A stretch of 64,000 nucleotides of DNA from Pseudoneobacillus sp052180215 (GCF_052180215.1 NZ_CP197471.1:2266001-2330000), one strand, 5' to 3'. Positions 34,269 through 44,812 are shown, counted from the stretch's first letter. Made by a program: numbers and translations. The notes: a model not told the origin generated them from the letters alone.

Positions 34269-35042
34269 TTATTTCCTAACTCCCCGAATCTTTGTTTCAT
34301 ATAGCATCCATTTGCCATTTTTATAAAACCATTTGGAATCAACAAAAGCAATAGTGTCAGAATCAGATACTCCACTAATTTGCTGCATTTCACTAAGTCC
34401 AAAATGGTTATCTTTTGTTATGAATGGTGTTAATTTCCCATAAGGGAGTATAATTAATTCTGTTGGTTCGTTTAATTTACCATTTTGATACATGCCAAGA
34501 TTATCATATTGGTCTTTTTTAAACATTAAATCAAAAACCACTTTTTTATTTGTATCAGGTATAGAAATTTTGGCTTTATAACCATTGGTGAACTGTCCCT
34601 CTATCTCCATTGTCTCTGGAAGTGGCAGCTCTACAAATATCATATCTTTAAATGAATATAAGTAATAATCCTTTACTCCTCCATTCCCTTCCCCACTTTC
34701 ACTTCTTTGAATCGTTAAAAATACATCTTTTACTCCGTCATGATTAAAATCAATTAACTTTAATTTTGGATCTAGACCATATTCATATTTTTTTTCAAGG
34801 TTTTTACCGTTCGCCGTTTTTATCGTTAAGTGGATCTTTTTATACACCTTTTCATCTTTATTATTTGGAATTCCATAAATGATAATTTCTTCTTTCTTTC
34901 CATCCCCTGTGATGTCGACTTGTTTATTTAAAAGTGTCGTTTTCTTTGTTTCATCATTATTTGTTGCATACACACCAGTGATTGCTGTTAAGGACATAAG
35001 AAAAAACGCCATAAACGCAAAAAGTAATTCTTTTTTCATCAT
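34269..35042 (-). CDS. Secreted or surface protein of unknown function
   Basis: A 257-residue protein with an N-terminal signal peptide (MMKKELLFAFMAFFLMSLTA, likely cut after VYA) and no further membrane segment. The mature region has VDITGDGKKEEIIIYGIP and LIDFNHDGVKDVFLTIQRSE, two Asp-rich DxNxDG-like calcium-loop motifs of the FG-GAP/VCBS kind. The start at 35042 follows GGGAGGG on the minus strand; a longer start has no site. I do not recognise a specific family. Confidence 0.78.
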   Translation of the reverse strand: MMKKELLFAFMAFFLMSLTAITGVYATNNDETKKTTLLNKQVDITGDGKKEEIIIYGIPNNKDEKVYKKIHLTIKTANGKNLEKKYEYGLDPKLKLIDFNHDGVKDVFLTIQRSESGEGNGGVKDYYLYSFKDMIFVELPLPETMEIEGQFTNGYKAKISIPDTNKKVVFDLMFKKDQYDNLGMYQNGKLNEPTELIILPYGKLTPFITKDNHFGLSEMQQISGVSDSDTIAFVDSKWFYKNGKWMLYETKIRGVRK

Positions 35043-35127
35043 TATCCCTCCCAAATAGTCATCCGTTTTTAGTGTAACCATTTATGGGAAAATCATGTAA
35101 AACAGGAAAAATAGCAGATCGATTCCA

Positions 35128-35160
35128 TAAAAAAACCTCTCTTACGTAAGAGAGGTTTCC
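35128..35160. terminator. Terminator of alsT (bidirectional hairpin)
   Basis: AAACCTCTCTTAC and GTAAGAGAGGTTT form a perfect stem near 35134-35159, with AAAAAA on the left (T run in the minus strand). It lies just past the stop of alsT. Confidence 0.9.
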
Positions 35161-35169
35161 TCATTATTT

Positions 35170-36600
35170 TTATTGTGCTTTTTTCATATTTTGTGAGCTT
35201 TTCTTTTCCCAGCTTTCAATACCTTCTAAGCCTGGAATACTATCAACATAGAATACAGGGTTTTTTCCTTGTTTTCTTTGTGCTAAATAGTCTTTAAGGG
35301 CTGCTAGAGCAATTTTGGAAAGCATAAAGATAGCTACGATGTTGATAAGAGCCATAATGCCCATTGTTAAATCAGCTAGGTTCCATACAGTCGTCAATTC
35401 AGCAACAGCGCCAAATACAACCATTAAAACAACTGCTACACGATAAACAAAGATAGCTGTTGGACTATTTTTAATAAATTCTATATTCGTTTCCCCATAA
35501 TAGTAGTTACCAATAATGGAGCTGAAGGCAAATAAGAAAATAGCAATGGCTAAGAACATCGTTGCCCATGAACCGATATGTTCACTTAATGCAGATTGTG
35601 TAAGTTGGATCCCCGTTAAATCTGGATTCGTATAGGCATCGGATAATAAGATAATAAAAGCCGTTGCAGAACAGATTAAAATGGTATCAACAAAAACACC
35701 CAATGTTTGAATAAGCCCTTGCTTTACAGGATGTGAAACGGTTGCTGTAGCTGCTGCGTTTGGTGCACTACCCATACCAGCTTCGTTTGAAAATAGTCCA
35801 CGTTTAATTCCCATCATAATAGCCGCACCAATACCGCCGCCAACTACTTGGTCCATACCAAATGCATTTTTAATAATAAGAGTTAACACCGTTGGTATAG
35901 CAGTAATGTTCATTAAAATAACCACAATGGCTAATATCAGGTAGATTGCAGCCATTACTGGAACAATGACGGATGATACTTGTGCTACGCGCTTAACCCC
36001 ACCAAAAATAATAATCGCTGTTAACGAAGCAAGGATCAGTCCGATCGTCATTTTACTTAATCCAAAGGAATCGTGAAAGGCAATCGATATCGTGTTTGAC
36101 TGAACAGAGTTAAATACTAAACCAAAACAAAACGTAATGATGACAGCAAACGTAATTCCCATCCAGCGCTTTTTTAACCCTTTTTCCATGTAATACGCAG
36201 GGCCACCACGGAATCCGTCTTTGTCTTTTACTTTATAAATCTGTGCTAAAGTACTTTCAATAAAACTAGAAGCTCCACCTAAGAAGGCAATCATCCACAT
36301 CCAGAATACGGCACCTGGTCCACCAGCTGCAATCGCTGTTGCGACACCGGCAATATTCCCCGTTCCTACCCGGGAAGCAGCACTAATACAAAATGCCTGA
36401 AAAGATGATATCCCTTTCTTCCCATCAGCTAATAATAATGCTTTATCTCCTAATATTCGGAACATTTCTGTGAAGTTAGTAAACTGAACAAACTTCGATT
36501 TAAATGAAAAAAATAAACCAGAGATAACAAGTACTGCAATGAGTATATAAGCCCATAACAGATTATTTAAAAAACCAATGACTGAATCAATAAAAGTCAT
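35170..36600 (-). CDS. alsT: Sodium:alanine (amino acid) symporter, AGCS family
   Basis: A 476-residue integral membrane protein with about 10-11 helices that imports alanine or glycine with sodium. The family signature GPGAVFWMWMIAFLGGASSF (residues about 93-112) and the block FSNEAGMGSAPNAAATA are clear. Gene order (next to parC) matches alsT in B. subtilis. The ATG at 36600 follows AAGGGGGAAAAGG on the minus strand. The last of the parE-parC-alsT series, but it is preceded by a terminator after parC, so it has its own promoter. Confidence 0.93.
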   Translation of the reverse strand: MTFIDSVIGFLNNLLWAYILIAVLVISGLFFSFKSKFVQFTNFTEMFRILGDKALLLADGKKGISSFQAFCISAASRVGTGNIAGVATAIAAGGPGAVFWMWMIAFLGGASSFIESTLAQIYKVKDKDGFRGGPAYYMEKGLKKRWMGITFAVIITFCFGLVFNSVQSNTISIAFHDSFGLSKMTIGLILASLTAIIIFGGVKRVAQVSSVIVPVMAAIYLILAIVVILMNITAIPTVLTLIIKNAFGMDQVVGGGIGAAIMMGIKRGLFSNEAGMGSAPNAAATATVSHPVKQGLIQTLGVFVDTILICSATAFIILLSDAYTNPDLTGIQLTQSALSEHIGSWATMFLAIAIFLFAFSSIIGNYYYGETNIEFIKNSPTAIFVYRVAVVLMVVFGAVAELTTVWNLADLTMGIMALINIVAIFMLSKIALAALKDYLAQRKQGKNPVFYVDSIPGLEGIESWEKKSSQNMKKAQ

Positions 36601-36847
36601 TCCTTTTCCCCCTTATTTCTTATGAAATCCCACTCTATTTACTTTACTCAGCTAAACTATATAGTTAATAATCTAGCAAAATTTATTATTCTAAACAAGT
36701 AATAAATATTTCCTTTTTGCATAATATATTTATATTTTTCTTCATGTATACGAAAAAAATTAATACCATCAGTCAATATTCTTAAGAAAAACTAATAAAT
36801 ATTAAAATATTTGTATACTAAATAAATTTTTGAATATTCCCCAAAAC

Positions 36848-36886
36848 AAAAAAAGAACTGGCTCTTCTAGAACCAGTTCTTTTTTT
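36848..36886. terminator. Terminator after parC
   Basis: On the minus strand AAGAACTGGTTCT pairs with AGCCAGTTCTT around the loop AGAAG, followed by TTTTT. It lies immediately past the parC stop. Confidence 0.9.
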
Positions 36887-36887
36887 G

Positions 36888-39332
36888 TTATTCAGTCGGT
36901 GTTTCTGAAGTTTCCTTTTCTACTAGCCATATCTCCTTAGTTGAACCTGCTTCTGTTTCATCTAAGAGGAATGAACCGTTAGAATATCGATCATTAAAGC
37001 GTAATTCTGATGAATTAATGCTTTCAATAACCCCTTTTTCGGACTGTAAAAAGACTTTGTCACCCTCATTTACAAGAGCAAAACCAATGACACGATGAGG
37101 ATTTGACTTTAGTTCTCGTAAAATAATGACTCCACGTTTTGCTCTGGATGCTCTCTCGAACTCGCTTAATTTCATTCGTTTGATGGCTCCACGTTGAGTA
37201 ACAATCACAACGGCTTTATTTTCTGTTGGAGAAATTATTTTCCCCCCAACAACATAATCTCCATCCTTTAAATTAATCCCTTTTACTCCAGCTGCACGTG
37301 CCCCAACGATATTAACTTCTTCCTCCGAAAACCATAGGGCGTAACCGAAATGAGTAGTTAAAAATACGTCCTGGGTACCATCTGTTAAATGAACATCAAT
37401 AAGCTCATCTTCATCCTTAAGATTCACGGCTACTAATGGCTTGGAATATCTTTGAGCCTTATATTGATTTAGCTCCGTTTTTTTAACCATGCCATTTCTT
37501 GTAACAAATAATAAATAAGATGGTTGTTCAAAGTCTTTTATTGGCATTGCCTTAATAATGAATTCTTCTCGATCTAATTGAATAATGTTGGAAATATGCT
37601 GGCCTAAATCCTTCCAACGAATATCTGGTAATTCATGTACTGGGCAATATAGGTAATTCCCTTTGTTTGTAAATAACAGAACAACATCTGTTGTATTGGT
37701 ATCTATCTTGGCCAGTAAACGATCCGAATCCTTCATTCCAAAGTCTTGTCCATTTGAAGCAGCATAGGAACGTTGACTTGTACGTTTCACATACCCTTCC
37801 TTTGTCACAGTTACAATAACATCTTCATTTGGAACCATGACTTCAAGGTTAATTTTGATATCTTCAATTTCTGCTTCAACCTTAGAACGTCGATCATCAG
37901 CATATTTTTTCTTCACTTCTTTTAAATCCTTTTTAATAACGGAAAGAAGTTTTGTTTCACTATTTAAAATAGCTGTTAGTTCTTCAATCTTCTTCGCTAA
38001 TTCATTGGCTTCATTTTGAAGAGCAGTGATATCTGTATTCGTTAAACGATATAACTGTAAAGACACAATCGCTTCAGCCTGTGGCTCAGTGAACATATAT
38101 TTGGCAATTAAATTGTCCTTAGCATCTCTTTTATCTTTTGAAGCGCGGATCGTTGCAATCACTTCATCTAGAATAGAGAGAGCCTTCATTAAACCATCAA
38201 CAATATGCTGACGTTCACTCGCTTTTCTAAGCTCGTACTCCGATCTTCTTGTGACTACTTCCTTTTGGTGATCAATATAAGCACTTAACAGTTCGCGAAG
38301 ACCCATAAGCATCGGACGTTTATGATTGATGGCCACCATATTAAAATTATAAGCCACTTGAAGATCACTGTTTTTATATAAGAAGTTTAGAACTCCCTCT
38401 GCAATTGCATCTTTTTTCAATTCTATGACGATACGAAGACCAGTACGATCTGTTTCATCGCGAATTTCTGAGATTCCTTCCACCTTGCGATCAAGTCGGA
38501 ATTCATCCATTTTTTTAACTAAATTGGCTTTGTTTACTTCAAAAGGAATTTCTGTTATCACGATTTGTTGTTTGCCACCACGAATTTCTTCAATCTCTGT
38601 TTTGGCACGAATAATAATTTTTCCTTTACCCGTTTCATAAGCCTTCTTAATTCCTTCTACCCCTTGGATAATACCACCGGTCGGAAAGTCAGGTCCCTTC
38701 ATAACGGTCATTAAATCGTCTACAGAAGCATCAGGCTTTTCCATTTTCATAATAACGGCATCAATGACTTCTCCAAGATGGTGCGGAGGGATATCTGTAG
38801 CATAACCTGCTGAGATTCCTGTTGAGCCATTAACCAATAAATTGGGGAACATCGCAGGTAATACGGTTGGTTCTTTTGAGGTATCATCAAAGTTTGGTAT
38901 AAATTCTACCGTTTCTTTTTCGATATCACGAAGAAGTTCCCCAGAAATCGCAGAAAGTCTTGCCTCTGTATAACGCATTGCGGCAGGAGGATCTCCATCC
39001 ATACTCCCGTTATTTCCATGCATCTCAATTAGAAGATTACGAACTTTCCAATCCTGGCTTAAACGTACCATTGCATCATATACAGACGAGTCACCATGAG
39101 GATGGTAATTACCAATTACGTTACCAACCGTTTTAGCGGATTTCCTGAACCCTTTATCTTGAGTATTTCCATCTACGTGCATCGCATATAAAATTCTTCG
39201 TTGCACTGGTTTTAAACCGTCACGAGCGTCCGGTAGGGCACGTTCTTGAATAATATATTTACTATATCGACCAAATCGGTCTCCTATAACATCTTCAAGA
39301 GGGAGATCCCGAAATTTTTCTCCTAAACTCAT
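36888..39332 (-). CDS. parC: DNA topoisomerase IV subunit A
   Basis: Cuts and rejoins DNA to unlink daughter chromosomes. The 814-residue product has the N-terminal winged-helix and tower domains; the catalytic Tyr is in AAMRYTEARL (about residue 120), and the quinolone-resistance region is YHPHGDSSVYDAMVRLSQDW with Ser at the usual sensitive position and Asp at the acidic position. The C-terminal domain (from about residue 500) has beta-pinwheel repeats. It overlaps parE by 4 bp, giving coupled translation with parE upstream. ParC is distinguished from GyrA by its partner and its shorter C-terminus. Confidence 0.97.
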   Translation of the reverse strand: MSLGEKFRDLPLEDVIGDRFGRYSKYIIQERALPDARDGLKPVQRRILYAMHVDGNTQDKGFRKSAKTVGNVIGNYHPHGDSSVYDAMVRLSQDWKVRNLLIEMHGNNGSMDGDPPAAMRYTEARLSAISGELLRDIEKETVEFIPNFDDTSKEPTVLPAMFPNLLVNGSTGISAGYATDIPPHHLGEVIDAVIMKMEKPDASVDDLMTVMKGPDFPTGGIIQGVEGIKKAYETGKGKIIIRAKTEIEEIRGGKQQIVITEIPFEVNKANLVKKMDEFRLDRKVEGISEIRDETDRTGLRIVIELKKDAIAEGVLNFLYKNSDLQVAYNFNMVAINHKRPMLMGLRELLSAYIDHQKEVVTRRSEYELRKASERQHIVDGLMKALSILDEVIATIRASKDKRDAKDNLIAKYMFTEPQAEAIVSLQLYRLTNTDITALQNEANELAKKIEELTAILNSETKLLSVIKKDLKEVKKKYADDRRSKVEAEIEDIKINLEVMVPNEDVIVTVTKEGYVKRTSQRSYAASNGQDFGMKDSDRLLAKIDTNTTDVVLLFTNKGNYLYCPVHELPDIRWKDLGQHISNIIQLDREEFIIKAMPIKDFEQPSYLLFVTRNGMVKKTELNQYKAQRYSKPLVAVNLKDEDELIDVHLTDGTQDVFLTTHFGYALWFSEEEVNIVGARAAGVKGINLKDGDYVVGGKIISPTENKAVVIVTQRGAIKRMKLSEFERASRAKRGVIILRELKSNPHRVIGFALVNEGDKVFLQSEKGVIESINSSELRFNDRYSNGSFLLDETEAGSTKEIWLVEKETSETPTE

Positions 39333-41308
39333 TCTTCAGAATCCTCCTCTATTGCAGTAATATTTTCATTTTCTAGGATATTACCATCCTCTTCTAACCC
39401 AAAAGCGACATTAGATTCAATCCATTTACGACGTGGTTCTACTTTATCGCCCATCAGCGTTGTTACACGACGTTCGGCTCGAGCAGCATCATCAATTCTT
39501 ACACGAATTAGAGTACGCGTCTCTGGATCCATTGTTGTATCCCAAAGCTGATCTGCATTCATTTCTCCAAGTCCCTTGTAACGTTGTAATATATATCCTC
39601 GGCCGACCTTTTTAATAGCATCCTGTAAATCATCATCAGTCCAAGCATATTCAATGACTTCTTTTTTTCCAGTTCCTCTACTTACTTTATAAAGTGGAGG
39701 TAAAGCAATATACACCTTACCTGCCTCGATAAGAGGTTTCATATAACGGTAGAAGAACGTAAGTAAAAGGACTTGAATATGGGCTCCATCCGTATCGGCA
39801 TCTGTCATGATAATAATTTTATCGTAGTTAATATCATCAATACTAAAATCAGAACCAACACCCGCTCCGATAGCATGAATAATCGTGTTGATTTCTTCAT
39901 TTTTAAAGATATCAGAAAGCTTGGCCTTTTCTGTATTGATAACTTTCCCTCGTAGCGGCAGTATCGCTTGAAATCTGCGGTCACGGCCTTGTTTGGCTGA
40001 ACCGCCGGCTGAATCTCCCTCAACTAGATATAATTCATTCTTTTGAGGATTTCTCGACTGTGCTGGAGTTAACTTACCTGATAAAACGGCTTCAGAACGT
40101 TTACGTTTTTTACCGCTTCTTGCTTCTTCACGAGCCTTGCGAGCAGCTTCACGTGCTTGGTAAGCCTTGATAGCCTTTTTTATTAAAAGGGAGCTTATAT
40201 CAGGATTCTCTTCTAGAAAATAAGATAAATGTTCAGATACAACCGCATCAACAGCAGATCTTGCTTCACTTGTCCCCAATTTTCCTTTTGTTTGTCCTTC
40301 AAATTGAAGTAGTTCCTCAGGAATTCTAACAGAAATAATCGCAGAAAGACCTTCACGTATATCAGAACCATCAAGGTTTTTATCTTTTTCTTTTAATAAT
40401 CCCACTTTACGAGAATATTCGTTAAAAATTCTAGTCAGTGCAGTCTTGGCTCCCGCTTCATGTGTACCACCATCTTTGGTGCGAACATTATTAACAAATG
40501 ATAAGACATTTTCTGAATACCCGTCGTTAAATTGGAAGGCAAATTCTGCTTCAATTCCATTTTGTTCCCCTTCAAAGCTGACAACAGGATGGAGAACATC
40601 TTTTTCTTCGTTTAAATACTCAACGAATGCCTCTACACCATTTTCATAATGATAGACATCTTGTACGTCATGGCGTTCATCCATAATTTCAATTTTTAAT
40701 CCCTTTAAAAGAAAAGCTGATTCTCTTAGACGTTCACAAAGGGTTTCATAATTATAAGTGGTGGCTGAGAAGATTTGAGGATCAGGTTTAAAATGAATGG
40801 TTGTACCTGTTTGATTTGTTTTCCCCACTTTTTCAAGAGTGGTTACAGGTTTACCCCCGTTTTCAAAGCGTTGCTCATAAACAAAACCATCACGTTTAAT
40901 TTTAACGGTCAGCCATTCTGATAAGGCGTTTACAACGGAAGCACCAACACCATGTAATCCTCCGCTGGTTTTATAGCCCCCTTGACCAAATTTTCCACCA
41001 GCGTGTAAAACCGTTAGAATGACTTCTGGAGTCGGTTTACCGAGCTTATGCATTCCAGTAGGCATTCCGCGTCCTCTATCGATAACACTAATCGAGTTAT
41101 CCTTATGTATCTTAACAGTGATATGATTTCCATATCCTCCTAATGCTTCGTCTACAGAATTGTCTACTATTTCATAAACTAAATGATGAAGTCCGCGGCT
41201 ATCTGTACTACCGATATACATACCGGGTCTTTTTCGTACGGCTTCTAGGCCTTCGAGCACTTGTATGGCATCATCATTGTATTCAAAGGCTTGCTGATTT
41301 TTTGCCAC
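39329..41308 (-). CDS. parE: DNA topoisomerase IV subunit B
   Basis: ATPase subunit of topoisomerase IV. The 659-residue product has the GHKL ATPase at residues about 20-200 (EIVDNSVDEALGGYGNHITV, GRGMPTG, GGLHGVGASVVNALS), the transducer domain, and the Toprim domain with LYLVEGDSAGGSAKQGRDR near 430 and the metal-site DADTDGAHIQ. The length suits ParE rather than GyrB. ATG 41308 follows GAAAGGGG on the minus strand. First of the parE-parC pair. Confidence 0.97.
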   Translation of the reverse strand: MAKNQQAFEYNDDAIQVLEGLEAVRKRPGMYIGSTDSRGLHHLVYEIVDNSVDEALGGYGNHITVKIHKDNSISVIDRGRGMPTGMHKLGKPTPEVILTVLHAGGKFGQGGYKTSGGLHGVGASVVNALSEWLTVKIKRDGFVYEQRFENGGKPVTTLEKVGKTNQTGTTIHFKPDPQIFSATTYNYETLCERLRESAFLLKGLKIEIMDERHDVQDVYHYENGVEAFVEYLNEEKDVLHPVVSFEGEQNGIEAEFAFQFNDGYSENVLSFVNNVRTKDGGTHEAGAKTALTRIFNEYSRKVGLLKEKDKNLDGSDIREGLSAIISVRIPEELLQFEGQTKGKLGTSEARSAVDAVVSEHLSYFLEENPDISSLLIKKAIKAYQAREAARKAREEARSGKKRKRSEAVLSGKLTPAQSRNPQKNELYLVEGDSAGGSAKQGRDRRFQAILPLRGKVINTEKAKLSDIFKNEEINTIIHAIGAGVGSDFSIDDINYDKIIIMTDADTDGAHIQVLLLTFFYRYMKPLIEAGKVYIALPPLYKVSRGTGKKEVIEYAWTDDDLQDAIKKVGRGYILQRYKGLGEMNADQLWDTTMDPETRTLIRVRIDDAARAERRVTTLMGDKVEPRRKWIESNVAFGLEEDGNILENENITAIEEDSEE

Positions 41309-41769
41309 TAATATACCCCTTTCAATGTTTAAAGCTTCTCTCTCTCATTTTGATACCAGAAAAAATGTACTTACTTCTTTCACGAAATAAATGTATTAAA
41401 AGTATTAAGTTATACTTCGCTTATGTATTCGCGAAAATACCCTTTTTTCCTTTAAAAATGTTTCATTACACAAATAGAACGTTCGTTCTCAAGCTCTATT
41501 TTAGCATAGTTTTAGCAATGTCTACCGTTTATTTTAGCGATTAATTGGAATTTGGCAAATGCCTATTTACTATTTTATTATAAAAAAAACCAATAAAGTC
41601 AAGGATTATTCGACTTGAAACTTTTTAAAAAGCAATTAATAGATTTTTTATACGAGTTTTTCATTCTACTTTGAGAAATCCCCTTTTAATAAATTAGAAA
41701 AGCAACAAAGTTTAAGATAAGAGCCTAATAAAAAAGCATAGGTTATCAAAACCTACACTTTTTCAACGT
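41309..41769. other. Intergenic region between parE and yneT
   Basis: About 460 bp of AT-rich sequence. It must hold the parE promoter. A hairpin with the core AGGTT/AACCT at about 41737-41757, with T residues on the minus-strand side, ends the yneT transcript. No convincing gene is seen in it. Confidence 0.5.
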
Positions 41770-42189
41770 TTATTTCGTTAGTGCGTGTTCCACTTTAATA
41801 CATCGGTCCATGACCACTTCATAGCCTTTGTCCTTTAAAAAGTGATAGGCCTCTTCATTGACTAACCCCAATTGAGCCCAAAATACATCCGCATCCATTT
41901 CGATAAACTCTTTTGCCACATCCATTAAAAACTCTGAACGACGGAAAACATTTACGATATCAATATGACCTTCAATCTCTTTTAGAGAAGCAACAGCCTT
42001 AACACCCAATACTTCGTCAGCAGTTGGATTCACAGGAATAATCTCATACCCAGCTTTCTGCATGGCTTCTGATACCATATAGGAAGTTCGATTAGGATCA
42101 GCGCTTAATCCTACAACCGCAATCCGTTTTGCTTTTTTTAAAATCGTTCCTAGCTCAGAACGAGACGGTATAGAAATACTCAAATTCAT
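41770..42189 (-). CDS. yneT: CoA-binding domain protein (YneT/YccU-like)
   Basis: A 139-residue Rossmann-fold protein (KRIAVVGLSADPNRTSYMV near residues 20-38; YEIIPVNP; FRRSEFLMDV). Such stand-alone CoA-binding proteins resemble the N-terminal domain of acyl-CoA synthetases (NDP-forming). The role is not established. Gene order yneT-parE-parC matches B. subtilis. The start is uncertain: GTG 42192, ATG 42189 and TTG 42183 all follow AGGAGTG, and spacing favours TTG. Confidence 0.87.
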   Translation of the reverse strand: MNLSISIPSRSELGTILKKAKRIAVVGLSADPNRTSYMVSEAMQKAGYEIIPVNPTADEVLGVKAVASLKEIEGHIDIVNVFRRSEFLMDVAKEFIEMDADVFWAQLGLVNEEAYHFLKDKGYEVVMDRCIKVEHALTK

Positions 42190-42266
42190 CACTCCTAGAT
42201 ACGTGAAATCATTCTATCTTAATCTTACCTTGTTAGGAAAATTCATGACTAGTTATTTGCTCGAAA

Positions 42267-44006
42267 CTATTTTTTATCTGCTTTTGTGAAACTTTTATTG
42301 GAGTGTAAAGCTACCCAAGCCGTATCATCAGCAAAGAAACGTGACCAACTAGCCACTCCCGCTAATTCATATTTTAATACTAAATCAGCTCGTTTTTTTA
42401 ATGACAATTCATCCTCTAACCAAACTCTATAAGTTGCATTCTCTTCTTTTAGAAAGACTTCAGCATAATTTTGACCAGAAAGATGATCGTATGAAGGTTT
42501 TAATTTATTTTCTACTAACCATTCTTTTATTTTAGTCATAGAAAATGCTTTAGAGGAAACCTTGGTTTGTCCGTCAGTCAGTATTTCTTCCTTCCAAAGT
42601 CTTGTATATAGCGGTACACCTAGGATTAATTTTTCGTGAGGGACTATTTTTAAAAGCTCCTCCATATTTTCCTCCACCCAAGGTAAGCTTGCTACACTAC
42701 CAGCTATTGGCGATGATCCCCAATGTTCATCATAAGCCATGACCATTAGGTAATCGACGATCGTACCGAGTTTCTCTCTTTCATAAAAAGCAGACCAATT
42801 GCTGCTAGAAGAGATAAAAGTAATATCCATAGAGACGGTTAGCCCCGCTTCATGAAGAAGAGGTGTAGCCTCCCTCATAAATTGTGTAATAAATGGTCCA
42901 TCCTCTAAATTTACATTTTCAATATCAAAATTAATCCCATCCAAATGATACATTTGACTATAATGAAGGAGCTCACGAATCATTTTTTGCCTCGTTTCAT
43001 AATTTTTAAAGGCTAAATGAGTTAGTTCGGGATCAAAGGCATTTGAAAATAAAGCCCAAACTTGATACTCTCTTTTATGGGCCCATTTTACATAATCCAA
43101 GGAGCCTAGATTTTTAATATTTCCATCTGAATTTTCAAGTTCAAACCAAGTTGGTGAAACAACGTTAATACCTGGCATTTTAGGTAATTTGGTTGGATCC
43201 GGGTTTCGATTGTATACTGCTTCCCATGTTAACTTTATCGGACCATCGATCTTTTTGAGAACAACCGACTTTTCTTCACGAATAATCGAGATTTTTTCCG
43301 ATTTCCCCTTATCGACTAGCTCCTTTTGCAGATAGCCTCTAATACCATTTTCTTTTCGAACAAGGTAGTATTTCTCCTTTTCTCCCTCATAGAAAAGCTT
43401 TTCTCCTTCTATTACGACAGCAAGATAAGGTGACCGTAGTGTTGGGTTCACTCGTAAACGTAGCTTTTCAGGATGAACCTCTTTTTCACTCACTTTCGCA
43501 TGGACTAGCTCATCTCCATTTTGTTGAACCCATACTGCGTTTGTTTCCGTTAATATTTCATATTGAATTGGATAATAGCTCAGTAACGGTTCAACAGCCA
43601 CATATAATTCGCCGTTAGAAGTTTGCGTCGTCGGAACATGAAGTTTAACTGGTTTTTCATTTACGTAGTAGGTTAATGATTCTGTTGGCATTTGAACGAC
43701 TTTATTTTTCGTCGTTAAAATAATAGATTGAGAGCTTTCATCAAAGATTATAGAATCATCTAAGTTATCCTTTATAAAATCAATAGGTATGAAAACAGCA
43801 TCTCTAATAATAAGTGCATTCCCATGTTGTTTATTTTGATAAAGTATAGGGTTTTCTCCGGTAAAATAGTGATTCTTTTCTTTGGAAGCAAAAGGATATA
43901 AAAGTAATAGAATTGCAGAGGTAATCATCGCAATGGCTAAAATTAGCCCTGATATAATCCACCTCTTTGGGATTGGTGTTTTACGGTAAGTTTCTACTCG
44001 TGACAT
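42267..44006 (-). CDS. Glycoside hydrolase family 18 protein with membrane anchor and stalk domain
   Basis: A 579-residue protein. Residues about 15-38 are a single N-terminal membrane anchor. Residues about 50-150 resemble the copper-amine-oxidase-N-like stalk domain. A short SH3-like part (PTLRSPYLAVVIEGEKL) follows, then a GH18 catalytic barrel with LDGINFDIENV near residues 355-365, where the last Glu is the catalytic acid. Substrate may be peptidoglycan or chitin-like glycans on the cell or spore surface. The ATG at 44006 is preferred (GGGAGGAG upstream) over 44030. A family member has been linked to spores in Bacillus, but this copy is not in the B. subtilis locus. Confidence 0.88.
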   Translation of the reverse strand: MSRVETYRKTPIPKRWIISGLILAIAMITSAILLLLYPFASKEKNHYFTGENPILYQNKQHGNALIIRDAVFIPIDFIKDNLDDSIIFDESSQSIILTTKNKVVQMPTESLTYYVNEKPVKLHVPTTQTSNGELYVAVEPLLSYYPIQYEILTETNAVWVQQNGDELVHAKVSEKEVHPEKLRLRVNPTLRSPYLAVVIEGEKLFYEGEKEKYYLVRKENGIRGYLQKELVDKGKSEKISIIREEKSVVLKKIDGPIKLTWEAVYNRNPDPTKLPKMPGINVVSPTWFELENSDGNIKNLGSLDYVKWAHKREYQVWALFSNAFDPELTHLAFKNYETRQKMIRELLHYSQMYHLDGINFDIENVNLEDGPFITQFMREATPLLHEAGLTVSMDITFISSSSNWSAFYEREKLGTIVDYLMVMAYDEHWGSSPIAGSVASLPWVEENMEELLKIVPHEKLILGVPLYTRLWKEEILTDGQTKVSSKAFSMTKIKEWLVENKLKPSYDHLSGQNYAEVFLKEENATYRVWLEDELSLKKRADLVLKYELAGVASWSRFFADDTAWVALHSNKSFTKADKK

Positions 44007-44199
44007 CTTTTCTCTCCTCCCTTCTTTCATCGTACTATATATTTAGCAAATGGAAATCATTTTTTCATGGAAATCAAAAATGAATCTTACATCATGAGTG
44101 TTTATGATGGTTCTTAAAAATAACGTTGGATGTATAGATATTCATGTTCAATTAATGTTACAATATAAAGCACGAACATTATTTGAAGGGGAAATTTTC

Positions 44200-44784
44200 A
44201 TGGCAATGTACATAATCGTAATCATTTTAGCTTATCTTCTTGGGTCAATCCCTTCTGGACTCATCGTTGGGAAAGTGTTTTACGGTAAAGATATTCGCGA
44301 ACACGGCAGTGGGAATCTTGGGGGTACCAATACCTTTCGGACGTTAGGCGTCAAAGCTGGAATGGCTGTAACCATTGCAGATATTTTAAAAGGAACTCTG
44401 GCAACGTCATTACCGTTCTTCTTTGACCTTGATCTACACCCATTACTTGTAGGAATCTTTGCTGTAGTAGGACATATGTATCCAGTTTTTGCAAATTTCC
44501 GTGGTGGAAAAGCAGTGGCTACTTCCGGAGGCGTATTATTATGTTATGCACCGGTCATGTTTGTCATTATGCTTGGCATTTTCTTTTTATGTTTATATCT
44601 CACTAAATATGTGTCTCTATCTTCCATGCTAGCGGCGATTTCTGCCCTTATTTATGCATTAATCGTTTGGGACAAACCATTAATTTATGTCGTGTCCATT
44701 TTAGCCATTTTTGTGATCTATAGGCATCGAACGAATGTAAAAAGAATTCTAAATAAAACTGAACCAAAAATAAAATGGATGTAA
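44200..44784 (+). CDS. plsY: Glycerol-3-phosphate acyltransferase (acyl-phosphate dependent)
   Basis: First acylation step of phospholipid synthesis, using acyl-phosphate. The 194-residue product has five predicted membrane helices. Motif 1 is SIPSGLIVGKVFYGKDIREHGSGNLGGTNTFR (key residues Ser, Gly, Gly, Asn, Arg), motif 2 is GHMYPVFANFRGGKAVATSGG, and motif 3 follows around VSLSSMLAAI. It is yneS in B. subtilis and lies close to parE/yneT. ATG 44200 follows GAAGGGGAAA; a longer open frame from 44098 lacks a site. Confidence 0.95.
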   Translation: MAMYIIVIILAYLLGSIPSGLIVGKVFYGKDIREHGSGNLGGTNTFRTLGVKAGMAVTIADILKGTLATSLPFFFDLDLHPLLVGIFAVVGHMYPVFANFRGGKAVATSGGVLLCYAPVMFVIMLGIFFLCLYLTKYVSLSSMLAAISALIYALIVWDKPLIYVVSILAIFVIYRHRTNVKRILNKTEPKIKWM

Positions 44785-44812
44785 CAGCAGAAAATTCTGC
44801 TGTTTTTTTTGT
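44783..44812 (+). terminator. Terminator after plsY
   Basis: AACAGCAGAA (44783-44792) pairs with TTCTGCTGTT (44795-44804), followed by TTTTTT. Confidence 0.92.

Noticed and set aside
41143..41544. Plus-strand open frame overlapping the parE start
   Set aside because: It is antisense to parE in its first part and covers its promoter region; no ribosome binding site; hydrophobic low-complexity product.
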